From positions 1-32,254 of the forward strand of contig JACQWX010000019.1 in NCBI GenBank assembly GCA_016209035.1: 32,254 bases of DNA, read 5' to 3'. This DNA comes from Elusimicrobiota bacterium. Lineage in GTDB: Bacteria; Elusimicrobiota; Elusimicrobia; UBA1565; UBA9628. A program made the position numbers and the translations under genes. The notes under the pieces were generated by a model that was given only the letters and a program-made list of their open reading frames with translations, did not search any database and was not told the DNA's origin. How positions within the stretch are numbered: position 1 is the stretch's first letter; each line of letters begins with the position of its first letter. Positions 16,801 through 26,523 of this stretch are shown here, piece by piece.

Positions 16801-17078
16801 TCGCCAGATCGGCGTGGTGTTAAGTCGCCGACCTAACATCGGTCGCAGGACTAGGGCTTCGGGATGATGAACCAGACGGTATAATCGCATCGAAGGCATC
16901 GGGGTCTCGTGCCTTCAGGCTCCTAGGCACCCGCCGCCCGTCTGCCCGGATAAACGACCTTGCCTGCCTTCCGCTCCTTCAGGGCACTCCTCACGCGAGC
17001 GCGAACCAGCGGAGACTGGCTCAGCTGGGGGGGTCGCTTTAACGCATGAGAGCTGATCGTTTCCGGTTCCTTTTTGAA
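16801..17078. other. Non-coding stretch between the relic and nuoE
   Basis: I see no convincing coding region. A perfect TATAAT hexamer (16880-16885, in GGTATAATCGC) might be a -10 box, but no good -35 accompanies it and no gene follows it closely. Together with the flanking relic, this region looks like gene debris. Confidence 0.4.
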
Positions 17079-17160
17079 TTTCACGCCCTTTTAGAATTTG
17101 TTAATATGGCTCAACGCCGAGGCGATCAGCGGCCGCGAAGTCTTGCCCTCAGAGGGAATC
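17079..17160 (+). promoter_or_regulatory. Promoter-like box and conserved leader before nuoE
   Basis: GAATTTGTTAATAT (17094-17107) with TAATAT as the -10 candidate is identical to the aor box; the -35 side (TTTCAC) is poor. The leader repeats the aor blocks AGCGGCCGC, AGTC and CAGAGGGAATC. CCCT and AGGG pair around CAG, so AGAGGG (17151-17156), the only ribosome-binding site for ATG 17161, would be occluded when the hairpin forms. Confidence 0.5.
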
Positions 17161-17628
17161 ATGGCGAACATGGAAGCCGTCCTGGCAGGTGTCGCTCCCG
17201 TCCGATCCGAACTCATCCACGCACTGCACCATGCGCAGGCCGAGTTGGGGCACGTCCCGCCGGAGGCCGTGGCCAGGATCGCCAGGCGCCTGCGCATCTC
17301 GGAGAGCGAGGTGTACGGGGTCCTGACTTTCTACAAGGCGTTCAGCCTCGAGCCCAAGGGCAAGCACGTGGTCACCATCTGCTCCGGGACCGCCTGCCAC
17401 GTCCGCGGGGCGCCCCGCATCGTCGAGGAATTCCAGAGGAAACTCGGCGTCGAAGCAGGCTCGACCACCCCGGACCGGGAGTACACCCTCGAGACCGTCA
17501 ACTGCGTGGGCGCCTGCGCCCTCGGCCCCATCGTCATCATCGACGGAAACTACCACGGCCAGGTGAAGACCACCGAAGTCCACAAGCTGGTCGAGGGATG
17601 CCGGCGCAGCCAGGCTAAGGAAGGATAG
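17161..17628 (+). CDS. nuoE: NuoE-like [2Fe-2S] thioredoxin-fold subunit
   Basis: A 155-residue NuoE/HndA/HydC-family protein. A helical N-terminus is followed by a thioredoxin-like fold binding one [2Fe-2S] cluster through Cys74, Cys79 (CSGTAC), Cys115 and Cys119 (CVGAC). It normally partners a NuoF-type flavoprotein in NADH-oxidising or electron-bifurcating complexes. AGAGGG sits four bases before ATG 17161; an in-frame TTG at 17098 would add a non-homologous leader and is rejected. The next gene starts two bases after its stop. No complex I membrane genes are nearby, so it belongs to a soluble assembly. Confidence 0.94.
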   Translation: MANMEAVLAGVAPVRSELIHALHHAQAELGHVPPEAVARIARRLRISESEVYGVLTFYKAFSLEPKGKHVVTICSGTACHVRGAPRIVEEFQRKLGVEAGSTTPDREYTLETVNCVGACALGPIVIIDGNYHGQVKTTEVHKLVEGCRRSQAKEG

Positions 17629-17629
17629 C

Positions 17630-19510
17630 ATGGACCTCAATGAGCTCGAGACCCTGAGGACCCGGATCACGGCGTCGAGGGACAAGGACAAGCCCTGCAT
17701 CACGGTGTGCGGCGGGACAGGCTGCCACGCCTACGGTTGCCTGAAGGTGGCCCAGGCCTTCAGGGACGAGGTCCGCAGGCTCGGCCTCTCCGACAAGGTC
17801 GCGGTGCGTCAGACCGGGTGCCACGGATTCTGCGAGAGAGGTCCCATCGTCGTGCTCCAGCCCAAGGGCATCTTCTACCAGAGGATCCAGTTGGCGGACG
17901 TCCCGGAGGTGGTGTCGAAGACGGTCATCGAAGGCTTGGTCATCGAGCGCCTCCTCTACGCCGAGCCCAAGACCGGGGCGAGGATCGTGGCCGAGCGGGA
18001 CGTGCCGTTCTACAAGAGGCAGCACCGGAGGATCTTCGGCAGCAACGGCCACCTCGACCCCACGGACATCGACGACTACCTGGCGCTCGACGGCTATCGG
18101 GCGCTCGCCAAGGTCCTCTCGGAGATGGCCCCCGCGGATGTCATCGCCGAGATCAACTCGGCGGGCCTGCGCGGCAGGGGCGGGGCGGGGTTTCCCACGG
18201 GCAGGAAATGGGAAATCTGCCGGGCCGCTCACGGCGAGGTCAAGTACGTCATCTGCAACGCCGACGAAGGCGACCCGGGCGCCTACATGGACCGCAGCCT
18301 CCTCGAGGGCAACCCTCACAGCGTGATCGAGGGCATGATCATCGGCGCCTACGCCATCGGCAGCCATGAGGGGTTCGTGTACGTGCGCAACGAGTACCCC
18401 CTGGCCGTGGAGAACGTGGGAATCGCGGTGGAGGCCGCCCGCAAGCACGGCCTCCTGGGCAAGTCCATCCTGGGCTCCAAGTTTGATTTCGACATCCGCA
18501 TCTTCAAGGGCGCCGGCGCCTTCGTCTCAGGCGAGGAGACCTCGCTCATGTCGTCCATCGAGGGTCGGCGCGCCTCGCCCCGCCAGAAGCCCCCCTTCCC
18601 GGCCCAGTCGGGCCTGTGGGGCAAGCCCACCAACATCAACAACGTGGAGACCTGGGCCAACGTGCCGTGGATCATCCGCAACGGCGCCAAGGCATACAGC
18701 CAAATCGGCACCCAGGACAGCAAGGGGACCAAGATCTTCGCTTTGGTCGGCAAGATCAACAACACCGGTCTCGTCGAGGTCCCCATGGGCATGAAGCTCC
18801 GGGAGATCATCTTCGAGATCGGAGGCGGCATCAAGGGCGGCAAGGAGTTCAAGGCGGTCCAGACCGGGGGTCCGAGCGGCGGCTGCATGCCGACGGAGCT
18901 CCTCGACCTCCCCATCGACTACGCGAGCCTCGCCCAGGCCGGCTCCATGATGGGCTCCGGCGGCATGATCGTGATGGACGAAGGTACCTGCATGGTCGAC
19001 GTGGCCCGCTACTTCCTCCACTTCACCCAGGAGGAATCCTGCGGCAAGTGCGTCCCGTGCAGGGTCGGGACCAGGCAGATGGCCGAGATCCTCGCCCGCA
19101 TCACCCGCGGAGAGGGGGTTGAGAGCGACGTCGAGAGGCTCGAGACCCTGGCCAAGACGGTCAAGGCGGGGTCTCTGTGCGGGCTCGGGCAGACCGCGCC
19201 CAACCCGGTCCTCACCACGCTGCGCTATTTCCGCAAGGAGTACGACGCCCACATCAAGGAGCGGCGCTGCCCCGCCCTGGTGTGCAAGGCGTTCCTCGCC
19301 TTCGACATCGACAAGCGCAAATGCGTCGGGTGTCTCCTGTGCTTGAAGGCCTGCCCGGTGAAGGCCGTGAGCGGCGAGATCAAGAAGCCGCACTCCATCG
19401 ACCAGACCCTGTGCATCAAGTGCGGGGCTTGCTTCGAAGTCTGCCCGCCCAAGGTGCGGGCCGTGACCAAAACCTCGGGGGCGTCAGCCCCCGAAAGGGT
19501 TCTTCCATGA
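17630..19510 (+). CDS. nuoF: NuoF-like NADH/FMN subunit with fused ferredoxin domains
   Basis: A 626-residue protein of the HydB/HndC type, longer than complex I NuoF. An N-terminal thioredoxin-like [2Fe-2S] domain comes first (CGGTGCHAYGC and QTGCHGFC). The core has the FMN/NADH signatures GLRGRGGAGFPTGRKWE and CNADEGDPGAYMDRS and the [4Fe-4S] site ESCGKCVPCRVGTRQ plus LCGLGQTAPNP. The C-terminal two-cluster ferredoxin domain has CVGCLLCLKACPVKA and CIKCGACFEVCPPKV. The added ferredoxin domains are characteristic of soluble bifurcating enzymes that couple ferredoxin to NAD(H). The stop overlaps the next start (ATGA). Its likely role is the NADH site of a complex with the genes around it. Confidence 0.95.
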   Translation: MDLNELETLRTRITASRDKDKPCITVCGGTGCHAYGCLKVAQAFRDEVRRLGLSDKVAVRQTGCHGFCERGPIVVLQPKGIFYQRIQLADVPEVVSKTVIEGLVIERLLYAEPKTGARIVAERDVPFYKRQHRRIFGSNGHLDPTDIDDYLALDGYRALAKVLSEMAPADVIAEINSAGLRGRGGAGFPTGRKWEICRAAHGEVKYVICNADEGDPGAYMDRSLLEGNPHSVIEGMIIGAYAIGSHEGFVYVRNEYPLAVENVGIAVEAARKHGLLGKSILGSKFDFDIRIFKGAGAFVSGEETSLMSSIEGRRASPRQKPPFPAQSGLWGKPTNINNVETWANVPWIIRNGAKAYSQIGTQDSKGTKIFALVGKINNTGLVEVPMGMKLREIIFEIGGGIKGGKEFKAVQTGGPSGGCMPTELLDLPIDYASLAQAGSMMGSGGMIVMDEGTCMVDVARYFLHFTQEESCGKCVPCRVGTRQMAEILARITRGEGVESDVERLETLAKTVKAGSLCGLGQTAPNPVLTTLRYFRKEYDAHIKERRCPALVCKAFLAFDIDKRKCVGCLLCLKACPVKAVSGEIKKPHSIDQTLCIKCGACFEVCPPKVRAVTKTSGASAPERVLP

Positions 19511-21894
19511 AAATCACCATAGACGGACGGTCGATCGAGGCCCAGGGGACCAAGACCGTTCTTGAGGTCGCGCAGGATAACGGCATCTATATCCCCGCCC
19601 TGTGCAGCCATCCGAGGCTCGCGCCCTACGCCGCGTGCCGTCTCTGCGTGGTTTCGATCAAAGGCAAGCCGGGCTTCCAGCCCTCGTGCAACACCTACCC
19701 TGCGGAGGGCATGGAGGTCGTCACGGATTCCGAGGAGCTGCGCCTCCAGCGCGTCAGGACCATGGAGCTCATCTTGTCGGAGCATCCCAACGCCTGCCTG
19801 ATCTGCAGCGAGAAGGCTGATTGCGAGGACCACAAGGCCTCGATCCGCAAGTCGGCCGAGGTGACGGGCTGCGTCTTCTGCTCGTCGAACCGGCGCTGCG
19901 AGCTCCAGGAGATCGTGGTCCGTCTCAAGGTGGATTCGATCCCCTACTCTTCGGTCTACCGCGGCTTTTCGGTGCGGCGGAGCGACCCGTTCTTCATCCA
20001 GGACTATAACCTCTGCATCCTCTGCGGCCGGTGCGTGCGCATCTGCCACGAGGTGCGCGGGGCGGCCGCCATCTCCTTCATGTTCCGGGGCTCTCAGGCC
20101 GTGGTGGGCACCATGTTCGACCGCAGCCTCATGGCTGCCGGCTGCCAGTTCTGCGGCGCGTGCGTGGACGTCTGCCCCACCGGCGCCTTGGCCGAGCGCG
20201 TCGGCCGCCACGAGGCATTGCCGGACGCCGAGGCCGAGACGGTCTGCCCCTACTGCGGCGTCGGGTGCCGTCTCGTCGTAGAGACTCTGCAGGGCCGCAT
20301 CCAGGCCGCCAAGCCCGCGGAAGGCGGGGTCAACCGCGGACAGGCCTGCGTCCGGGGACGGTTCACGCTCCGGGACGTGGTCTACAGCCCCAGCCGCATC
20401 CGCAGGCCCATGGTCAAGAAGGACGGCAAGCTGGTCGAGACCTCATGGGAGGACGCGCTCGCTTTCGTCGCAGGAAAGCTCAAGTCCTACGCAGGCAGAG
20501 CCTGCGTGGTCGTCTCATCTCAGTTGGGCTGCGAAGACCTCTTTGTGCTCGACCGGTTCGCCCGCGAAGCCCTCGGGGCCGGCGGCGCCGTCCCTTCGCT
20601 CCAGCCGTCCATCTTGGATGGGCTCGGGGACCTGGTCAAGGCCCACGGGCTCAAGACCCCGCATCGAGCGTCCTTGGCCGACCTTCCGGGGTCCAAGGCC
20701 ATCCTGGTCCTGGGCGAGAACGTCCCGGTCTCCCACCCCGTGGTCTGGGTCGAGATCCTGGAGGCCCTCAGGTGCGGCGCCAAGCTCTTAGTGGCGAGCC
20801 ACAAGGACGACCTCCTCACCCGCCACGCCTCCCAATCCCTGAAAATCCGGCCGGGCTCTGAATTCTACCTGCTGGCGTCGCTCTCGAAGGTCCTGCTGGA
20901 AAGCGGCTCGCCTCAAGCAGGTTCGGGCCTCAAGGGCCTCGACGGCTTCAAGAAGTCCTTGGAGAAGCTCCCCGCCTCCTGCCTGGCCGACACCGCCGGG
21001 CTCCAGGAAGAGGAGGTCCGACGCCTCGCCGAGGCGCTGCGCTGCTGCGGGCCCATCGTCCTCGTCTTCGGCCAAGGCCTCATCTCGATGCCTTGGGCCC
21101 GGGAGAACCTCGCCGCCTTGTGGGACCTCGCGGTCCTGACCGGGGCCCGGCTCCTTCCCTTGGCAGAGGAGAGCGACTTGTTCGGTGCGTGGCTGCTGGC
21201 ACGCCGAAAGCCGTCAGGGGCGCCGAGCCTCGAGACCGTCCTGCGCGCCGCCACAACCGGGGAGATCAAGGCCCTCTATCTCGCGGGCCCCGCTCCCCTG
21301 CCGGAGAAGCATGGGCTCGAGTTCCTGGTGGTCCAGGACAGCTTCGTGAACGAGGCCTGCCAAGGGGCTGACGCCGTCCTGCCTGCCGCGACCTTCGCGG
21401 AGGCCGAGGGGCACTTCGTGAACCTCGAGGGCAGGGTCCAGAAGTCCGAGAAGGTCATCGAGCCGGTCGGGGAAGCCAAGCCTGACTGGTGGATCGCCTC
21501 GCATCTCGCTTCTCGGATGGGCGCGGAGGGGTTCGGATACGAAGACGCGGGCCGGATCAAGGAGCAGCTGGACAAGGAAGGCCTTCTCGCCCTCCAGGAG
21601 GAGGGAGAGGCGGGCTTCGTCCCGGTCACAGCTCCATCCGGCGGCCCTGAGAGGGCCGCCGAGTACCCGATGGTGCTCCCGGGAGAGTACTGTCCCGACT
21701 ACTACCGGACCCTGGCCCTGTGCCAGGCGAGCCCGGACTTCAAGGTCCTCAGGAACCCGCGCCGGCTCAAGATCGGCCCCGAGGACGCCGCTGGAGCCGG
21801 GCTCCAGGATGGCGCCAAGGCCAGGGTGGAATCATCCTCGGCCTGCGCCGCAGGCCCAGGGACCGCCCGGGTCAAGATCACGGGGGCGAGCTAA
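19507..21894 (+). CDS. NuoG/formate-dehydrogenase-like Fe-S subunit with degenerate molybdopterin domain
   Basis: A 795-residue protein. It has a plant-type [2Fe-2S] domain (residues 1-80, PALCSHPRLAPYAACRLCVV), a His-Cys-ligated cluster region, a two-[4Fe-4S] ferredoxin domain (CILCGRCVRIC and CQFCGACVDVC), and then a molybdopterin-oxidoreductase fold opening with CPYCGVGC. Where formate dehydrogenases carry the catalytic Cys/Sec (GSARC-TNEE), this protein reads SSQLGCEDLF, which does not supply it, and the C-terminal half resembles NuoG (FAEAEGHFVNLEGRVQK). It is therefore more likely an electron-transfer scaffold than a formate dehydrogenase. The start overlaps the nuoF stop and the end overlaps nfnA (TAATG). 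Its probable role is to link the NADH module to NfnAB or ferredoxin. Confidence 0.87.
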   Translation: MKITIDGRSIEAQGTKTVLEVAQDNGIYIPALCSHPRLAPYAACRLCVVSIKGKPGFQPSCNTYPAEGMEVVTDSEELRLQRVRTMELILSEHPNACLICSEKADCEDHKASIRKSAEVTGCVFCSSNRRCELQEIVVRLKVDSIPYSSVYRGFSVRRSDPFFIQDYNLCILCGRCVRICHEVRGAAAISFMFRGSQAVVGTMFDRSLMAAGCQFCGACVDVCPTGALAERVGRHEALPDAEAETVCPYCGVGCRLVVETLQGRIQAAKPAEGGVNRGQACVRGRFTLRDVVYSPSRIRRPMVKKDGKLVETSWEDALAFVAGKLKSYAGRACVVVSSQLGCEDLFVLDRFAREALGAGGAVPSLQPSILDGLGDLVKAHGLKTPHRASLADLPGSKAILVLGENVPVSHPVVWVEILEALRCGAKLLVASHKDDLLTRHASQSLKIRPGSEFYLLASLSKVLLESGSPQAGSGLKGLDGFKKSLEKLPASCLADTAGLQEEEVRRLAEALRCCGPIVLVFGQGLISMPWARENLAALWDLAVLTGARLLPLAEESDLFGAWLLARRKPSGAPSLETVLRAATTGEIKALYLAGPAPLPEKHGLEFLVVQDSFVNEACQGADAVLPAATFAEAEGHFVNLEGRVQKSEKVIEPVGEAKPDWWIASHLASRMGAEGFGYEDAGRIKEQLDKEGLLALQEEGEAGFVPVTAPSGGPERAAEYPMVLPGEYCPDYYRTLALCQASPDFKVLRNPRRLKIGPEDAAGAGLQDGAKARVESSSACAAGPGTARVKITGAS

Positions 21895-22736
21895 TGTCCA
21901 AGATCATCAGGCGTGAAAGACTGGTGCCGAACCTGCATCTGCTGGAGGTCTCGGCCCCCGAGATCGCCCGCAAGTGCCTCCCGGGGCAGTTCGTGATGAT
22001 CATGCCCGACGAGCGGGGAGAGAGGATACCGCTCACCATCGCGGACTGGGACCGGGACAAGGGGTCCGTCACGACCGTGTTCATGACCGTGGGCACCACC
22101 ACCCACAAGCTCGCCCGGCTCTCGGCCGGCGACGAGGTGCCGGTGTTCGTGGGGCCCCTGGGCAAGCCCTCCGACATCCGGAACTACGGCGCCGTGCTCT
22201 GCGCCGGGGGGTGCTTTGGCATCGCGGCCATCTACCCCATCGCCCGGGCGCTCAAGGAGGCGGGCAACAAGGTCATCACACTCGTGGACGTCAAGGCGGG
22301 TTACCTGCTTTACTGGGAGGACAAGCTCCGCAAGGTGAGCGACCGGTTCCTGGTCTCGGCCCGCGACCACAAGTTCGAGACCAAGGACTACGTCCCGGCC
22401 AAGATCAAGTCCCTGCTGGCCGAGGGCGCCAAGCTCGACCGGGTCGTGGCCATCGGCTGCACCTACCTGATGTACTCCTCCTGCGAGGCGACTCGTGCCC
22501 CCGGGATCAAGACCGTCGTGTCCTTGAACCCCATCATGGTGGACGGCACCGGGATGTGCGGGGCGTGCCGGTGCGCGGTCGATGGCAAGACCAAGTTCGC
22601 CTGCGTGGACGGCCCCGATTTCGACGGGCACGCCGTGGATTGGAACGAGCTGTTCGCTCGGAGGAAGTCCTATCTCGACCACGAGATGAAGTCTCTCTGC
22701 TACTGGGAGCGCACCCGGCTGCCCGTTTGCGCGTGA
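21894..22736 (+). CDS. nfnA: NfnA (SudB-like), ferredoxin:NADP+ oxidoreductase small subunit
   Basis: A 280-residue FNR-fold subunit of NADH-dependent ferredoxin:NADP+ oxidoreductase (Nfn), which bifurcates electrons from NADPH to ferredoxin and NAD+ or runs in reverse. FAD and nicotinamide-domain motifs (IPLTIADWD, GPLGKPS, CAGGCFGIAAIYPIA) lead to the [2Fe-2S] site DGTGMCGACRCAV with KFACVDGPDFDGHAVDW, which is the NfnA hallmark. The ATG at 21894 shares its A with the NuoG-like stop. nfnB starts eight bases after its end. The same fold occurs in sulfide dehydrogenase SudB; pairing with a GltD-like nfnB supports Nfn. Confidence 0.94.
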   Translation: MSKIIRRERLVPNLHLLEVSAPEIARKCLPGQFVMIMPDERGERIPLTIADWDRDKGSVTTVFMTVGTTTHKLARLSAGDEVPVFVGPLGKPSDIRNYGAVLCAGGCFGIAAIYPIARALKEAGNKVITLVDVKAGYLLYWEDKLRKVSDRFLVSARDHKFETKDYVPAKIKSLLAEGAKLDRVVAIGCTYLMYSSCEATRAPGIKTVVSLNPIMVDGTGMCGACRCAVDGKTKFACVDGPDFDGHAVDWNELFARRKSYLDHEMKSLCYWERTRLPVCA

Positions 22737-22743
22737 GGCTACG

Positions 22744-24267
22744 ATGGCTGACGAAAAGAAGAAGGAGCTTCCCGAGGACGTCAAGGCAAGGCTGAAGGCA
22801 GGGTTCGACCTGGACTGGCGCAAGGAGCTGCGCAAGTCCATGCCGGCCAAGGAGCGCACCAAGATCCCGCGCCAGAGGATGCCGGAACGGCCGGCCCAGG
22901 TGCGCAACGCGGATTTTTTTGAAGTCAACCAGGGCCTCTCGGCCGAGGCCGCAGTCCTTGAGGCCAAGCGTTGCCTGGATTGTCCCAACTCCCCCTGCGT
23001 GACCGGCTGCCCCGTGGCCATCGACATCCCCTCTTTCGTCAAGCTCATCGAGAAGGGCGAGTTCGAGGCGGCCGCGCGCAAGCTCAAGGAGACCAACAGC
23101 CTGCCCGCCATCTGCGGCCGGGTCTGCCCGCAGGAGACCCAGTGCGAAGAGGTCTGCACCATGAAGAAGGCCGCGGGCGCCCCGGTGGCCGTCGGCAACC
23201 TCGAGCGTTTCGCCGCCGACTTTGAAAGGGAGAAGGGCAAGGTCACGATCCCGAAGCTCCCCCCCTCGACGGGCAAGAAGGTGGCCGTGATCGGCGCCGG
23301 GCCCGCGGGCCTGACCGTGGCCGGGGATCTCGCCAAGGCCGGGCACAAGGTGACGGTCTTCGAAGCCCTCCACGCCGCGGGCGGGGTGCTGGTCTACGGC
23401 ATCCCCGAGTTCCGCCTGCCCAAGAAGATACTCGAGGCCGAGGTGGACTACCTGCGCCGGCTCGGGGTCGAGCTGCGCATGAACTTCGTGGTCGGCAGGA
23501 CCGCCACTTTAGACGACCTCAAGGCCGAGGGCTTTTCGGCCTTCTTCATCGGCACCGGGGCGGGCCTGCCCAACTTCATGAAGATCCCGGGCGAGAACCT
23601 CGTGGGAGTCTACTCGGCCAATGAGTACCTTACCCGCGTCAACCTCATGCGGGCCTACGACTTCCCGAACTACGACACCCCCATGCTCATCGGCAAGCAT
23701 GTGGCCGTGATCGGGGGGGGCAACGTCGCCATGGATTCGGTCCGCAACGCCAAGCGGCTCGGCGCCGAGTGGGCGGCCATCATCTACCGCCGCTCCTCGG
23801 TCGAGATGCCGGCCCGCATCGAGGAGATCCACCACGCCGAGGAGGAGGGCATCGAGTTCCACTACCTCCAGGCCCCGACGAAGTTCATGGGCGACGAGCA
23901 CTGCCGGGTCAAGGCCATGGAGTGCCTCAAGATGGAGCTTGGGCTTCCCGATTCGTCCGGCCGCCGCCGGCCGGTCCCCATCCCCGGCTCCGAGTACGTC
24001 AAGGAGGTGGACCTGGTGGTCATGGCCATCGGCCAGAGCCCCAACCCCTTGATCGGCCAGACCACGCCGGGCCTCAAGATGGGCAAAGGGGGCAACGTGG
24101 ACGTGGACTGGAAGACCATGGCCACCAACCTGCCCGGCGTCTGGGCGGGCGGGGACATCATCCGCGGAGGCGCGACCGTCATCCTGGCCATGGGCGACGC
24201 CCGCACCGCGGCCTGGGAGATGGACAAGTTCCTCAAGAATGACGGCAAACCCTCGGCCCAGGGCTGA
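22744..24267 (+). CDS. nfnB: NfnB (SudA/GltD-like), large flavoprotein subunit
   Basis: A 507-residue GltD-type subunit carrying the bifurcating FAD of Nfn. The N-terminal region has two [4Fe-4S] clusters (CLDCPNSPCVTGCPV and CGRVCPQETQCEEVC). The FAD Rossmann motif is VAVIGAGPAGLTVAGDLAKA and the NADPH Rossmann motif VAVIGGGNVAMDSVRNAKR, closed by WAGGDIIRGGATVILAMGDA. Length and order match the family, with a somewhat longer charged N-terminus. It is the last gene of the aor/nuo/nfn run and converges with icd, with 14 bases between stops. GltD of glutamate synthase is the main alternative, but no gltB-like gene is present and nfnA is adjacent. Confidence 0.94.
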   Translation: MADEKKKELPEDVKARLKAGFDLDWRKELRKSMPAKERTKIPRQRMPERPAQVRNADFFEVNQGLSAEAAVLEAKRCLDCPNSPCVTGCPVAIDIPSFVKLIEKGEFEAAARKLKETNSLPAICGRVCPQETQCEEVCTMKKAAGAPVAVGNLERFAADFEREKGKVTIPKLPPSTGKKVAVIGAGPAGLTVAGDLAKAGHKVTVFEALHAAGGVLVYGIPEFRLPKKILEAEVDYLRRLGVELRMNFVVGRTATLDDLKAEGFSAFFIGTGAGLPNFMKIPGENLVGVYSANEYLTRVNLMRAYDFPNYDTPMLIGKHVAVIGGGNVAMDSVRNAKRLGAEWAAIIYRRSSVEMPARIEEIHHAEEEGIEFHYLQAPTKFMGDEHCRVKAMECLKMELGLPDSSGRRRPVPIPGSEYVKEVDLVVMAIGQSPNPLIGQTTPGLKMGKGGNVDVDWKTMATNLPGVWAGGDIIRGGATVILAMGDARTAAWEMDKFLKNDGKPSAQG

Positions 24268-24281
24268 TGGCCGTTCCTCAG

Positions 24282-25649
<1,368 letters not shown>

Positions 25650-25724
25650 GTTCAATGTTCCCTGAAAAATTATCGAAGTTTCCTGCGCGGACTCGGCGTC
25701 GCTGCAGAGAGCCGCCTATGACGG

Positions 25725-25730
25725 ATTATA
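25725..25730 (-). promoter_or_regulatory. Candidate -10 box of icd
   Basis: A perfect TATAAT on the minus strand (TTTGTATAATCC) about 75 bases before the icd start. No good -35 hexamer is visible at the usual spacing. Confidence 0.4.
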
Positions 25731-25750
25731 CAAATTTCCGGCGGGTCAGG

Positions 25751-25926
25751 CTATTCATCGACGAGGTCGATCTCGATAGTAACGACACCCTCCAACTATC
25801 CAGAAGTAGCCGGTAGTCGTTGTACAGGTCCGTAGACGTTGCCGTTGGTCGTTGAGAATCTCCCTGAGATACTGGTTCTCGGCTTCCCGCTGAAATCCGT
25901 CGGCTATGCCTGCGTGCTATCTCCAG
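25751..25926 (-). pseudogene. Possible frameshifted remnant of an unidentified gene
   Basis: Minus-strand frames here contain protein-like pieces in order: EAENQYLREILNDQRQRL, then (another frame) DLYNDYRLLLDSW, then (third frame) LEGVVTIEIDLVDE ending in TAG at 25751-25753. Joined across two frameshifts they would read as a helical segment followed by a strand-rich C-terminus. I do not recognise the family, and chance open frames in GC-rich DNA are a real alternative. No other gene is visible in 25656-26007. Confidence 0.25.
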
Positions 25927-26007
25927 GATGGGTTGTGCCCCGGAGGTAGTCGGCATGTCCATGCAGCGTTGCGCTTTCTGCGGTGATCCGTATGAGCGCA
26001 AGGCGTC

Positions 26008-26497
26008 GTGCTTCGTGATGGTAAGGACCTCCTGTTCGTAGCCGGAGGCATCGGCCTGCCTCCCTTGCGCAGCGTCATCTGGAACGTCCTCGACCGCAGG
26101 CCCGAGTTCGGCCGGGTGGCCGTCGTGTACGGGGCCCGCACCGTGGCCGACCTGGTGTACAAGAGCGAGCTCTCCGAGTGGGAGGGGCGCTCGGACGTGC
26201 ACCTGGTCACGACCGTGGACCCCGGCGGCGAGACCCCGGGCTGGAAAGGCAAGGTCGGGTTCGTGCCCACGGTCCTCCAAGGTGAGATCAGGGCCTCCCA
26301 TCATGGTCCGATTGTCCTTGCCCGTCCTCTCCGACCTTGGGTACAATCCCGGGCAGATCTACTCCACGCTGGAGAACCGCATGAAGTGCGGGGTGGGCAA
26401 GTGCGGCCGGTGCAACATCGGCAGCGTGTACGTCTGCAAGGACGGCCCGGTCTTCACCCTGGAGGAGTTGAGGAAGCTCCCCCAGGGAGACATGTAG
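26008..26497 (+). pseudogene. Broken NiFe-hydrogenase gamma (FNR-like) subunit
   Basis: The first frame (from about 26008) reads GKDLLFVAGGIGLPPLRSVI and continues through VVYGARTVADLVYKSELSEW to VGFVPTVLQ, the NAD-binding half of group 3 [NiFe]-hydrogenase gamma subunits or AsrB-type FNR proteins. Near 26280-26320 homology switches to another frame: GPPIMVRLSLPVLSDLGYNP, then TLENRMKCGVGKCGRCNIGS and YVCKDGPVFTLEELRKLP, the C-terminal [2Fe-2S] site, ending at TAG 26495-26497. The roughly 15 residues normally linking these parts are gone and the FAD-binding N-terminal third is missing, with an in-frame stop at 25993-25995. This is a decayed gene rather than a single sequencing slip. It directly precedes hypA, suggesting that a hydrogenase operon once lay here. 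Confidence 0.75.
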
Positions 26498-26523
26498 GCG
26501 CCGTCGTCCGGCCGGAGCACTGA

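Noticed and set aside
16642..16899. Minus-strand frame MPSMRLYRLVHH... as a gene
   Set aside because: It is out of frame with the recognisable GltD-like relic in the same place and has no protein-like features.
19507..21894. Annotation as catalytic formate dehydrogenase
   Set aside because: The active-site Cys/Sec context is not conserved and the C-terminal half is NuoG-like.
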